Positions 26,324 through 39,372 of a DNA stretch of 64,000 nt are shown here, in pieces. The stretch lies in NCBI GenBank assembly GCA_019054805.1, contig JAHQIY010000002.1, positions 1,116,001 to 1,180,000 on the forward strand. Direction: 5' to 3'. Under the pieces are notes generated by a model, which was given only the letters and a program-made list of their open reading frames with translations, was not told where the DNA came from and ran no database searches. The translations under genes were made by a program, and so were the position numbers. How positions within the stretch are numbered: position 1 is the first letter of the stretch; each line of letters starts with the position of its first letter. This DNA is from Brachionus manjavacas (lineage: Eukaryota > Rotifera > Eurotatoria > Ploima > Brachionidae).

Positions 26324-26497
26324 TCAATTTGTTTTTCGCCAACTTGTCAAATTTAGCTTGCTCATGTTTTTTGCTAACCGATTTTGACTGAAAATCAGAG
26401 ATAATTTATCACCGAGTCCCTTTGTACTACCTGACAATGCTGAACGAGTCGTCATTTCGATTCCCGCTTGTAAATGCAAATCGACACGCTTCAACAT
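26324..26497 (-). CDS. Possible short ORF, 57 aa (uncertain)
   Basis: The minus-strand ATG at 26497 opens 57 codons, MLKRVDLHLQAGIEMTTRSA onward, to a TGA at 26324. It stands out because its composition is much less A+T-rich than its surroundings and its residues are well mixed rather than Phe/Lys/Asn-rich. There is no signal peptide and no family I recognise. It could be a real small gene, a first exon (potential GT donors lie inside), or a fragment of an old insertion. Confidence 0.25.
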   Translation of the reverse strand: MLKRVDLHLQAGIEMTTRSALSGSTKGLGDKLSLIFSQNRLAKNMSKLNLTSWRKTN

Positions 26498-27480
26498 CGC
26501 ATGCTATGGATATTCAAATAAAATTAATTCCAGTCAAACTCAAAATTATGAACCGTACAGTCCCACCAAAAAAAATATATTTTAAGTAAAAATATCCACC
26601 AAAAAATAGATAAAATTCAGAAATCATTGCGCCATTTTAAAATCTTATTTTAAGAATCAAAACTAATAAATAAAAATATTCGAATGCGGATATTATATAA
26701 ATTCATTGAATTTTAATAAGATCAAATAAGTATGAGCAAATTGGCTTATTATTTTTGGCATTTAATTTAGAAAAAAAACACTTTTTAATATAATTAAAAA
26801 CTATTTCTCATTGAAAATCATTTAAAATAAGTTGAATATGAGCATTGGATATAAGCTTTTAATTTTAATTTTTTTAAGCTTTAAATAATTGACAAATTTC
26901 TGTTAAAAATTGGAACTTTATTTTTTTTAACATTATTTTAAATCTTTTTTGCATTTTGAGTTTGATGATAAAATATTATTAGGGTTTTGCATGAAAAAAA
27001 CAGATGAGCCGAACAATGCTATTCTAGCGATGGAGTTATTTTGTCTGAAAAAACAACAACTTATTTATCTTTAAAATAAATAAATTTTTTTGTTTAATTT
27101 TTTATCTCGTAGTGAAAAATTAAACTCACTCAAAAAAATTGGTCTGTTTATTAGTTTATTTGTACCGAGCAAAAGCTTCTTGAGATTAAAAAATAGAAAT
27201 TAAAAAAAGCAAAAATTTAAAACAAAATAAAAATAAAATATAGAAGTAAAAGATGAAGTGAACTGCTGGACTCCTTACTCGATTCGATGGTGATTTCTCC
27301 TGGGTCGATTTGATGGTGGATTTCCTCGCAAAGTTGAGAGGGAAAAAAAAGGACATTAAAGAGAGCACAAAATGAATAATAATTATTAACATTAAAAAAT
27401 ATTAAATATTTTATTCAATTTTTTTAGAAAAAACTAAAACTTTTTTTATTTATTACTTTTAATTTTTTTATTTTTTTTTT

Positions 27481-27530
27481 TACATCGCCTTTAAGGCGTT
27501 CATTGAAATAAATAATAATAATAATAGATG
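27481..27530 (+). repeat. Hairpin plus AAT-repeat tail, probable retroelement 3' end
   Basis: CGCCTTTAAGGCG is a perfect short hairpin. It is followed within about 15 bp by AATAAATAATAATAATAATA. A stem-loop then a short tandem-repeat tail is typical of CR1/L2-like LINE 3' ends. No coding part is recognisable upstream. Confidence 0.4.
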
Positions 27531-30500
27531 TATTAAATTAGTAAAAAATTCAAGAAATTTAAAATTTAATGCCACAACATGTCATTGAAAGAATAAAGGG
27601 GATAAACTTGCGTTTTTCAGAAATGAGAATCATTTAAATACAATTTCTAAAAATCAAGATAAAAATAAAAAGTTTAAAAAAAATCTTAAAAAAATTTTGA
27701 TTATTATACTGCGGCATGATGAGCAGGCTTTAGCATTGTTCCAGTAAAGCTTGAGTTAAATCTTAAGTACATAACTGAAAAATTGATTAAGTAAAGATAA
27801 AAAATTTAAAAATATGAAAACGTAAAATTATTTACATTTTGCCCGACTGATCAACCATTTTCTTGATTAATTTTATTACTTGACCCTTCAAGTTTTACCA
27901 ATTCCTTTTTCATTAAAACAAATCAGAAATAATCCGAAATATCACACTTTTTTATTCTATTTTTAATTGATTTTAAGAATTAGTTGATACGATTTTCCAT
28001 CATTTGGACCAAAAACTAATTCATTTTACATTCATTCATCAAAAAGTTGAAATTGTTAATTTCCTTTGATGATACGATCTGTGATGAAACGGTCTGTCAA
28101 CGATGGCTTTTTGATAAAACTTAGCAATCTTGTTACACATGAAAACAAATTTCAGTTTTTATTTTAAATAAATTTTAAAAATTTGTGTTGTTTTTCAATT
28201 TAATTTTAAATTCGATTTTATATTTTTCGAATTCTTTTTTTAAATTTATGATATTTTTTTGTCCTTGAAGAAACCTTGAAGATATCTTTCGGATAAAAAG
28301 GATTCCATATTTTTTTAATCATTTAAAAAATAGATTCATACAAAATCGAAAATCTTGTTTATTTTTCTTTAAATACCATAGTTAATATTAGTCTTAATAT
28401 TTAACAAATTTCTAAATAAAATTTGAAATTTTAAAATTCTAGTCAATTTTTGACCCCAACATTTTATTATTTCAAAATAATTGAATAGCATAAAAACGAA
28501 ATTGAAACTTAGAATTATTTAAAATTTTCGAAGAAACCAAAGAAATCTGATCAATCTTTGGAAACAATTATAAGTACCAGAATTTTTTTTTATCTCGTTA
28601 CATAAGCCTTATTTATTGTTTCAATCTTTATTTGGAAAAAAAAACTAGTACAAATATAAGAGCTATTTTAAGCCAGCTTATATTAATTCATAATTTTTGA
28701 TTCTCCTTCAGATTTTGAATGAGTCGATAATTTTTTATCCAAAACGAAATGCACTTACGATTATTAACTAGAATAAATCAGTCACTATACGTATAAAATT
28801 TATAATCAAAATATCCATCTTATAAAAAACTTTTGACTTCTCTTCTTCTTCGAAAATAAATTATAATTGAAAATTAAAGAAAAATAGTAATTTATTTTGA
28901 TAATGAAAAAAAAACTCACTTTATAGTTCATAAAAGCTCGATGAGTAATCAAAAAATTCAAATGATTTTCTTCAAATTTTATTTCTTTAAAAAAATGAAA
29001 ATAGCTAAATCTATTGTTGTAAGGCCTAGTTTAATCGAAAAACTCAATTTTTCTAATTAGAATTTTTAGTACAAAAATCATGTTCTTTATATTAATTTTT
29101 CTTTAAATCAAAATTAAATATTTAGGTTGGAACAATTTTTCGAATGCAAGGTCAGTTTGAGAAAAATGACGAATTTATATTTTGTTCTCTCAAAAATTTT
29201 ATTTATATTTTCAAATAAAACCTTTGATCATATTTAATTTGGTCTATTTCTCAATCAAAATCTAGAGCTAAACGAAGGGCTAAAAGAAAATGGAAGGATT
29301 TTAATAAGTACAAAAACCAACTATTTTCAAACAGATAAAATTCTTCTAGGCCTAACTAATTCTTTGTTTATACGTGTGCTTTTGTTTGCAAATAAAATCT
29401 AGTTAAATATTTGTCAAGAAAGCCACTAAAAAGCGCAGATAAATTGCGGCCTTTGAGATTTTGTCCCCTATAATGGGTGATTAAGAGTTGGCCACTTGTA
29501 TTAATTGGAAACTTAAAAGCCTAGTTGCTTTAAGAGGTGGTATTTAAATTAGTTTCGTTCGCAAACAATTATCTACTCTAGTTTGTTGTGTCTGAAGAAT
29601 TTTCCATCAGACCCAGAAGAACCAATTTTCTAATTATTTTTAGTATATTTTTTAATTAGAGTGTCAAGTACGGTTTTTTTGTTAGACCAAGAAATTTGTA
29701 TCGCCAAGGAAACTCAAGATTTTAAGCAGAAAATCTTAAAATTTTTAAAATAAACTTGTAATTAAGTTTTTTAAAATCTTAGCTTTTTTTAAAAAAGGAA
29801 AGTTTATTTTTCGCTTAATTTTTGTTTTTAATTTTATCCAAGTTTATGACTCGCAGTTGAAGCGTGAAAATCTGATTAAAATCTTCTTTAGCTATTCATG
29901 TGTAAAATGAGATTTTAGCAAAACGGAAAAAAATTACCATTCAATTAATTATTTAATAAATTATTAAAAAATCTTTTCTAATTTCAAATGAAAATATAGT
30001 CATGTAATTAAAAGAAGCCACAATAATATTTATTAGCAAAAAAAAAATACTTAAATTAACAGCTTTAGTTTTATTATACTATATCGAACAAAATTTATAA
30101 AATAGAAAGCAACTTTTTTTATTTTAAAATTTAAAATAGTATAATATAATAACTGTCCCGTCTATCCTTAAAGGGTAGTTAAAGATGCTTATCTCTTTTT
30201 CAGTAAATTTTAAGCGACGAATTTGGGATGGCTCCAAGGTTTCTTCATGGAATCGATTTTAATCACCCCCTATTTTTTTAATGAGAGGGGCCATAACATT
30301 TTCGTCCCGCAATGCAGAAACAGTCAGTAGATTTTTTTACCCCTAAGGCGATCAAAATATATTAAAATAATGCATAGAAAAATATAATAAGTAAGCTTTT
30401 AATTAAAATTTTTTGAATGAAGGAAAAAAATTAAATAGATTTATTAAAAAGAGTTTTAAATTTGAATTTTTTCAAGTTAATTAGTTGAGACAAAATTTCA

Positions 30501-33330
30501 AAACATTTTCTTTTCAATGACTATGGACCCCGTTTGATAAATACAAAAATGCAGTCTTGTGTATGATTAATCTCAATCAAAATGGCTTATGATCATATTT
30601 TATATTTAATAAAAAAAATTATCACAGATCTTATTTAAATTTTAAATTGTTTATAAATTTGGAAATCTACCATTTTTTCTATTCTTTGTCTTAATTATTC
30701 TACCTGAGGCTTAAACAGAGGCCAAACACTATTAGAAATTTCCCAGTGATTCATAGTAGCTTTATTTTTAATAAAAAAGACTTTCAGAAAATTTTTTACA
30801 GGAAATGTTTCTTTGAAATAAATTCAAAATTTCAAAAAATTTATAGAAATAATTTTAATTCTTAATTTAAAACACTCAATTAATGAATTAATTTTCTTAT
30901 CAAAAAAATTAAACATGATTGTTCCTGAATTTTTCATTGATAGATAATTAGATTTATCGTGTGTTGAGATACATTCTTAGGGATCATAGTTTTGTTTGTA
31001 GTGTTTCATATTCGTAGGCTTCAACCTAATTGAAACTGTTTAAAACTAAATTAGGCAAAAAAGGTAAAATTTGGTCCAAAGAATTATTTTCAATATCTTT
31101 CCACTTTCGGTCTGGTTAAAATTGATTCAGTCAAGATAATATGCACATTTAAATAGATTCTGATTATTTTTTTTTTGAAAATTTCTGACCAGTTATTTCT
31201 TTAAGTTTGTTAAATTTTGACCAAAAATTCTTCAAAAAATTTTAATTTTTTCCATGTCTGTTTTGAACTTTTGATAGTTAAAACTAGAAATCTCAAAGTT
31301 AGTCTAGATCTATTTGTAGACTTAATTTTTATAAGTCCTTTCCGTCAACTAATGGCAAAATGAAAATAATTTTTAAATTTTCATATTTTGAATTTTCTAA
31401 TATTTTTTTTGAAAAAAAATAATTTTTTTTTGCCTAATTGACATTGAGTTTTCTAAAAAAAATTTCCTAGTTTTCCTACGACTATGATCATTTTTATGTT
31501 GTCAAAATTTAACTCGCGTAAGATTTTATCTTTGTGGCAAAATATATTAATTAGTCTAACATTTAAATTTACGATTTGGGGACGCCTATTGTAAATAGCA
31601 AAATGATAATCACGGCCAAAATTTTATCACCTGAGTCGATGCGCTTTGAACATTTAACTAAGATTGCCAAATTGATTATCTTATCGTCTAAGCCTCGAGC
31701 TAAAAGATAATCCGATAGTCTAAACTAGAAAAATGTTTTCACGAACAAAATGACATGTATCCAAAAAAGATATCAAGATTATTTCGAAAATAGTCTAAAT
31801 CACCAAGCAAAAGTTAAAAATAAAAATTCTTTTTCGCAATTTAAATTCTATTTTTTTGATTTTATCTAATTTAAAATAAGTCATATTTAAAGTTGTCTGA
31901 AGCAAATACAAAATTTAGACGTACTAAATAATTTTAAATAAATTTCAATTATATTTGTTTTATTTATTAACTTGTTTGCAAGCTAGTCTTCTCAAACAAA
32001 ACTTAATGGCCAAAGTTAAAAAAGTTTTGCATTCTAAACAATTTAATGCACATTAGTCCGGTTCTAGTTAAAATTATTTTTTTTTTGCTAAAAATTATAA
32101 TTGTTAAATTTTTTGAATATCAATTCAATTGATCCGTAGACTACTTTTTGTGTCAAGTAGAAGTTCACAAGATTTTATCAATAGTACTAAATAAATTGAA
32201 TAGTTTCATGCTGGACCAATTTCACGCTTCGATTTAATTCAAATAATTTAGCAAACCTATTCTTAATTTAATCAGATTAAATCTAAAAAATTCCAAATAT
32301 TCAAATCGGTGTTTTTTTTTAAATTTTATCTAGATGAACATTTTGGTAAGAACTTCCGAAGTGATTCGATCACAGCTGAACAGAATTAAGTCTCGTAGGA
32401 GTCGATTTTTATTTTAAAGAAGGCACATCTGTCCTTTAATTAGAAAAATATGCACAAATCATTTAAACTTCATCAAGATTTGGTCAATTAGAGAAGATTT
32501 TGCAAGCATTATTTAAAAAAATTAAATTTCACAGAGGCATTATCAAAAAATTTCATTTAGAAAATTTATTGACACAGATTTAATGTCATTTGCACTAAAG
32601 ATGAATGTCTACCTGAAGAAATTTGAGATCAAATTTGATCATCAAATAAAAAGTAAGTGGAATCTAGATCATGTTTGTTTAGGCTGATTTTGAATTAACA
32701 GTGCTCAGGTGCCGGATTTTGATCAAATTTTTGGGTTAAGAGCAAGCTTATTTTATAAATATTAGGCCAAACATTGCTTCGAATATTTATGAGAATTACG
32801 AGTCAAAATTTTAATTAGTTCGCCTTTGGGTAAAAATAGAATTATCACTTTAGTCTTTCTTATTGCCTTAATAGTCGAGATATATCCAGAGAGTCAGGCT
32901 CGTTCTGACCATTCAATCACAAAATATATTAACGAGCTTTGTTTTATCTACAATTATGAAATAAATTTTTCTCTTAATCTTTTTTGTTCATAGTTTTTTT
33001 TATTGGTATTTGCGTCTTTTCATGGTCCAAGATTAGATCTTGTTTATTAAGCAAATTTTAGGCTTTCAATTTTAGTCTACAAATGTGGTATTAAAAATAA
33101 ATATAAATTCAAATTTTGCCGCATATGAAAAACACAAAATTTGGTCTTCTATTATTACAAACTCTAAATGGCTTTGAGCAATTCAGCTTATTCTAAAAAA
33201 TGTTTTTTTTTTGTTTAAAAGCCTTTTTAAGTTGAATTAGGTCTAGAATGTTTTATTTGTATTAAAGTTCTATTGAATACTTTTAGATTTTTAAAATCAG
33301 AGCTCTATTTGGAAAAAATCTAAATGAAAA

Positions 33331-36300
33331 ATGATGATTCGACTTGGTATGCTATTGCTATTTGTGGCTACTCTCCATTCGGCTGAGATAAGATCAACCG
33401 AATATCTTTGCGCAGACACTTACGCTGAGATAAAATGTCCAAATGACTCAAAGATTGTAATCGAGAGAATTGTCAATAGGCTTAAACCGGATTTATGTGC
33501 CGGTTTGAATCAAAATTTAGAGAATTTGGTGCCGAATCAAATAGAAACTTGCGTTGGTATTGTTCGAAATGATCAAAGCACTGGCTTAGCGTGCAATGGC
33601 GAACAAGTTTGTCATTTAAAAATGAAGCAGTATACTTTTAAGACTGATATTAGCGAGGCTAATTGTAATTTTACTTCAAATTACGCAAAAATTTTTTATT
33701 CCTGCATTCCAAGTAAATTATTTTCTATTCTTTTTTTAATCCAATTTAAAATTGTTTTTTTTTCAATTGTCAATTTTAACAAATTTTGATATTTTACTTT
33801 CAAAAATTTTTGCACAAAAAATTTTTTAAAATTCTTTTGTATTTAATTATTTATTTTTAAATCTAAGCTGATCTAAGTATAAGATTTCAAAGATTTAACA
33901 GAAACAAAAGTTTTAGTTATGCCATATTTTTAAAACAATAGCATCTATAAATTTCACTATCTTCATAACTAATTTAAGCTTACGGTCTTCTACAAATTTA
34001 GTGACTTATCGAAGTTAAGGGGACTTTTTTTTTTACTAAATTGTCATTTCAATCCGCTTTAAATAATTACAAATCCTATAACAATTGAACAAAATAGGAT
34101 TTTTTAAATGTTAGCTTTTTTAGATGGTCAATTATTAAAAATTTTTGATCCCATATTCAGAGATTTAATTAAAAAAAATATTAAAACTTCTTAATTCAGA
34201 TTCAATTTTTTAGAACGAAAAAATTGATTTCATTCTGCTTCAAAGATTTTTGATTTATCAAGTTGCTGAAACAAACAAAAAAGTTTTTAATCATATTATT
34301 TTAATTTATAAAAAATGTAGATAGTTTTAATTTTTTATTTTTTTCAAAAAAATATTTAGTCTTACTTAAAATTGAAAAATCTGAATCTGCTTTCCTGTCG
34401 ATTTTTTGGCTTGTAGAATACAATAACTAAAATAAATCGAACTTTATAAATTTCTTTCTGTAAAAATGACTATAATTTGTTGTCTATGAGGGTTTTCATA
34501 TTCAATTAAGTTTACTTTGATAAAAAGAAAAGATTTTTCTAACAATTTTTGCAATTTTACTTCTTCCAAGAATTCATTGCTGCAAGAATTCTCTACATTT
34601 TGAACATCATTAAAAAGTATTAAAAAAAAATAAGCAATCACTTGTTGAACCAAAAATGTTAAAAATTGTTTTATTTTTCAGAAAATTTGTCCCGTTCAAT
34701 AAAAAAAATATTAAACTAAACGAATATTTTGAAAAAATCAAGAAGAACTTTGGAAACTTCTGTCTTTGTCTTTTTTGTCAACCTCATATAAGGGTTTTAA
34801 ATTGACATATTTTTTATAATATTTTTTCAGGAATATCTTGCTGAAATATAAAGATTTTGAATAAATGTGTTAAATTTTTTGGATTTTTGTAAAGTAGAAA
34901 AATATTTTTTGCGTAATATTAATTAATTATTAATGGTCATGATCATTAATTTAATGTGTTCTTTAAACTGAACTTAATTTTAAAATAAAAAGCTATTGAA
35001 TTTGATTTAAAACAACATTTAACACATTTTTTAGTTAAATCTACGAATTTTTCCTGTTTTTTTTATTTTCTTTTTTTTGTTATTATTTTATATTATTAAT
35101 ATTTAATAAAATTTAAGTGGAAATTTTTTAGTTTTAGATCACAAAAACTTTTTACGACCTGGTTACACTTTTCCTGGATTTTTTAGGATTTGAATTCAAA
35201 ATAAAAGCTTTTTTTTAGATGTGAATTTTTTTACAAAAAAAACTTAAAAAAAAATTAAAATTTATTTTAAACATTAGGTCTTAAAAGATATCTTTTATTC
35301 TTGTTAAAAGCGTAACAAAGTGTTAAATAATTCGTTTCATTTAATATATTTTTTAATTGTTTTATATTAATGATGTTTTTTCTTTATTAAATGTTTTTAA
35401 AAATCAATTCGAGTGTAAAAAATTTCGTTACTTTTTTTTGATTATCTTAATTCTTCGAGCTTAGAATATAAATATTATTCTCAAACGTATTTTTATAGAA
35501 AAAAAAACAAATCCACAAAAATTGATTTTTAAAATTATTTTAATGATTCATTTGTCAATAAAGATTTTGAGACTCAGAAATATGTGATTAATTCATACGA
35601 TATATGCGACAATTATGCACCAAGTGTTCTGGAAAATATTGACCGAGCCTTTATACATTCACCATATTATCCGGATTACTACTTAAACAATAGAAATTGC
35701 TACATTGGTATAAAAATACCGAATGATAAAAGACTGGTAGTTTATCTGATGAGAAGATCAATGGAGGACAAAAGTATTTTCCGAAACTCACCTAAGGATT
35801 TTGTAGGAATCGAAGATGGTTTCAAATATTTCGGCTATTCAAACATTCCCGAAATAATTTACGATGGTAACGACAGAGAAGAGGTTTATGTAAATTTCGT
35901 AAGTGATTGGATCACAACTCAGCTCTTAAGAAGTCCTAAAGGATTTTTAATATACTTTGAACGTAATTTTTCTTTAATTAAAAAAAATATATTTATTGAT
36001 TATAAATAGTCTTTCCGATTCATCAATTAGTTACATCGGAACCCTTGGTTTCTACCAGTGAATTAACTACAACCACAACTAGTACTACCACAACACCTGT
36101 TTCAACCACCACTTTTGTCTCAACAACTCCTGTAGAGGCAAAAATTCAAGAAGTAAAATTAATCCCTGACACAATTAGCGAAAAAATGCACGGAAATGAT
36201 TTCATTAGAAAAGAAGGTATTGATTTTAATTTTAATTCCTTCTATCAAAATTTAATTTAATTAAAAATATAATTTTTTTAGAGGATCGATTGATGACCAT

Positions 36301-37195
36301 CATAACACTTTTAATAGGGATAATTGGGTTTCTAATACTGACCATATTTGGACTATTGTTTTCTTTTAGGAAAAAACCCAAACAACAGTCCGAAGAAGAT
36401 ACAATTTATGACATGAACGATTCTAAATCGGTTCACTCTAGTCACTATAACGATGAATACCAAAATGTTTCTATTATATCAACAATAAGTTTGAATAGAG
36501 AAACCCCGTGCAAAAACAAAAACTTGTCGAAAAAAAAGCAAACATTTAATGAAACACTTCGAAAATTTTACAAAAACTTAAACAAAACCCTAAATATATC
36601 TAGAAATTTATTACAAAGCGATAATTTTGTAGGTAAGGATATGAATTCAACAATTAACTTGGACAAAGCCAATATTTATTCGCCGAATGAATTCAATTTG
36701 AATGAATCAGATGTGAAAGTAGAGAGCAATGTACCATCGGGTAAGATTAAATTGTTCAAGAGCTCAGCAAGTTTGGCCAAAGCAAAGCAAACTGAGACTG
36801 AAGTTAGGCGTGATTTGAATCGTTCAGAAAATTTATATGTAACAATAGAAGCGGTGAGGCCAAATTTGGAAACAAAAACAGAAGATGGTAAATTGGAAAT
36901 ATATGAAGTTAATTTCGATAAAAATTTTGCTTATCTCACCCCTTCATCCAAACCTTCGAGTCCATCCAAGAATCAAGATTATGATATCTATCATTCAATA
37001 AATGACTACGGAAATGATTGTCGTGAATTGTTAAAAGAACAGATGATTAAGTCTAGTCAATGCTTAAATGAAGAAATTTATTCAACGCCGATTAACAAAG
37101 AGGTAAAGTCAAATGAGGAATGCTTAAATTACAGAAACTCGGATAATTCTGTCATCAACTTGTTAAATCATGAAAATGATGAAACACATGCTTAA
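33331..37195 (+). CDS. Single-pass receptor: SUEL-like + CUB-like domains with tyrosine-rich tail (paralogue B)
   Basis: Exons 33331-33712, 35564-35962, 36010-36216, 36282-37195; 1902 nt, 633 aa, phases 1, 1, 1. The ATG at 33331 gives a signal peptide (MLLLFVATLHSAE). Residues ~25-127 are SUEL-like with the same cysteine landmarks as paralogue A (CADT, CNGEQVC, CNF, FYSCIP). Residues ~142-261 are CUB-like: FIHSPYYPDYY, then GFLIYFE at the end. A Thr-rich mucin-like stalk follows (~272-305). The membrane helix is ~334-356 (TIITLLIGIIGFLILTIFGL). The tail of ~275 residues holds about ten tyrosines in acidic or hydrophobic contexts (EEDTIYDMN, DEYQNVSI, NLYVTIE, EIYEVN, DYDIYHSI, EEIYSTPI) and three Y-x-N sites (YQN, YGN, YRN). 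Intron 1 is 1851 bp, the others 47 and 65 bp. Function unknown. The first acceptor (TCAATAAAG at 35563) was chosen because it alone gave the correct phase. Confidence 0.83.
33713..35563 (+). other. Intron 1 of receptor B, 1851 bp
   Basis: Phase 1 intron between the SUEL-like and CUB-like exons, so the two domains are on separate exons. A+T-rich. I checked AG acceptors inside (for example near 34681, 34831 and 35131) for extra coding exons; all meet stops or break phase. No other feature seen. Confidence 0.6.
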
Positions 37196-39372
37196 AGCTA
37201 AAATTTAACTTTGTTTTATTTTTAAATGATACTTTCAGATTAATTTGGTTAATTCAAATAACAAAAATTTTGTAAAAAACAAATTCAATTTTTTGAAGCA
37301 TAAATTTTTTACTTAATTGTTTAATGATAAATTTTGTTTTTTCCTTTTATGTTTTTTTTTTTTTTGTATAAAAATACAAATTTTAAAATAAAATTTTTTC
37401 TAAACAAATTAATTCATATAAATTTTCATTATAAAAATTACGTTTTTAAAAGTTTAAATTTTTTTTTTCTTTAAATAAACAGGAAACCATAAACGACAAT
37501 TTTGAAGATATTTGGCTTAACGATGCAATTAAATAATCAATATTTTTATTTTGTAGCTCAAAATATTTCAAAGGTGTAAATCTTATAAAAAAAATTTATT
37601 TGAGTTAAGAAATTTATGAATTTAATTTTATTTTTTCCATAAAATTAAAGTACTTTTTCAGACGTCATTGTACCAATTTTTTTATCATTCAGAAAGTTAG
37701 TATGTTTCAAGAGAATAAGTTATTTTTTTTAAAAAAGCCAAAATAAGATAATGATCCTCTAATAATTTAAAAATTGTTCTTTTTTTCTAAAGAAAATATT
37801 TTATGATGTCCTAATATAGTTATTTCGATCTTTACCTTGATAATCCAAATAAAAAAAATTATAATGGCTAATGATTTAAAAAGAAAGTATCGATTTTAAT
37901 TAAAATAAACTTAGTTTCATTTCCGCCTGTGAAGTTCCAATATTTATTATTTGATTTCTTTTTTTGTCAAAATATTTTTCAAGATTACGTAAATTTTTTA
38001 AGTTTAAAAATTAAGTTTTTTTTAATGTTTGTTTGTTAAGGCCATAAAATAGCAGAAAATTGAAACATAATATATTTAAATTTATCCGTCTTTTAGCTAA
38101 AGTTATATATTAATTCAAATTAAATATTAAAGGAGAAGGCTTACCTCGGGTTGCACAGAATGGATGTAACCACTCTACTTTTTAGAATAAATAAATTTAT
38201 TTTTATCATAATCTTTTTATCATTGTATTTTTGATACATTAGCAAACGAATATTTTATTACTTTAATATTTTAAAACAATATTGACTTATTGATCAAATT
38301 TTTTGAATGACTAAATTTCTATAATTTTGCTAAATTCTACCTTGAGATTGAGTCTAATGCTAAATTGGCATTTCCCTCGTGGGCAAAATTAGCAAAATGT
38401 TATTTTATAAACTCTCAATTTTTGAAATAGAAATTATTTCAATTAAATTTTTTTAGAGTTCTATTAATTAATAGTGTTGCTTGGTTACTCATGTTAAAAT
38501 GAATAATTTGTTTAAATTTTTTAACCATAGGTTAATTTTCAACGTCTAAATTTTATTTCTAGTCAAAAAAGTTTAACAAAATTATATAATCTTACAGCAA
38601 GAAAAAATATCAAAACATTAGCTGCAATAGTTTTCTTGGAGTTTTAATTTTATGCTTAAGTGAGGCAATATTTTTTCCAATTTGAATTTAGTTTCAAATT
38701 TAAATATTTTATAATTTAATTTTGTTTGGATTATAGGGTAGAAAATTCGTGGAAAAAAGGATTAATCAAGTTTTCTGTTACTAAGTAATGACGGGGTGAC
38801 TGCAAACAAACAAATACTTGTTTTGACCATGATTGCTTAAAAAAAAACTTAAGAATCTAATTTGATTTTTGAGTGTTCTAGAAAGGTATCGTTCTAATCT
38901 TAAGGCTTTGAGATATTCAAAACCTATTCAATTAATTGTTGATTAGACTTTCCAAGTTGAGATATTCGAAAATTTGACTTAAAGCTAACTCTAATATCCC
39001 TTATTTACTTGTACTTTTAGGTTTTGAAAATTAGTTGGTCAACTATATAAATTTCTAAAAAAGGATATAAGACTTTTTTAAAACTAGCTAGTACTGCAGG
39101 TTTGTTTATTTTATTTTTAAATTGGCTACCAAATTTAAACACCCTAATTATTAATATTCTTTTAGCTTTTTTAATTTTTATAGCTATTTGTTGTTGAGTT
39201 TTATTATCAAAAAAAAATTTCTCTCTCTTCAACTTCAATTTTTAGTATTTAAATAAAATTTCTTTAGAAATTTTAAGAAATACCTATCAATTTCTTCTGT
39301 AATTTAAGTATTTAGATTTAAAAAATAATACAAATAATAAAAAAGACATAATTGTGAATTGTTTCCGCGAAA
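37196..39372. other. Intergenic region with poly(A) signal and a LINE end
   Basis: An AATAAA at 37387-37392 lies about 190 nt after the receptor B stop. A LINE 3'-end motif is at 38131-38166 (listed). The rest, including the region just before the kinesin start, shows no recognisable gene or promoter element. Confidence 0.5.
38131..38166 (-). repeat. LINE-type 3'-end motif (copy 3)
   Basis: The minus strand reads CCATTCTGTGCAACCCGAGG then TAAGCCTTCTCC, matching the 3'-end motif at 21591-21621 and 45451-45476. No coding remnant is recognisable upstream in the same orientation, so this is a solo end or a heavily truncated insertion. Confidence 0.5.

Larger units (their letters stand above)
25362..33330. 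other. 8-kb gene-poor intergenic region
   Basis: No supported gene. It contains a 57-aa ORF (26324-26497, listed), a repeat end at 27481-27530 (listed), and two less A+T-rich islands that I cannot identify: 27240-27360, and 30150-30350, which includes GTCCCGTCTATCCTTAAAGG and two further short C-runs. The rest is long A/T runs. Distal regulation of either receptor gene could lie here, but nothing in the sequence shows it. Confidence 0.45.

Noticed and set aside
27186..27392. Minus-strand 68-codon ORF ending in a hydrophobic run
   Set aside because: The hydrophobic end is encoded by low-complexity T/A-rich sequence, with no splice context or homology. Not supported as a gene.
34444..34653. 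Minus-strand ORF inside intron 1 of receptor B
   Set aside because: Composition is like other chance ORFs, there is no recognisable domain, and it lies within a well-bounded intron.
35131..35190. Possible extra exon in receptor B intron (reads ILDHKNFLRPGYTFPGF)
   Set aside because: No donor gives a phase compatible with the CUB exon. The direct splice 33712-35564 yields an uninterrupted 633-aa protein.
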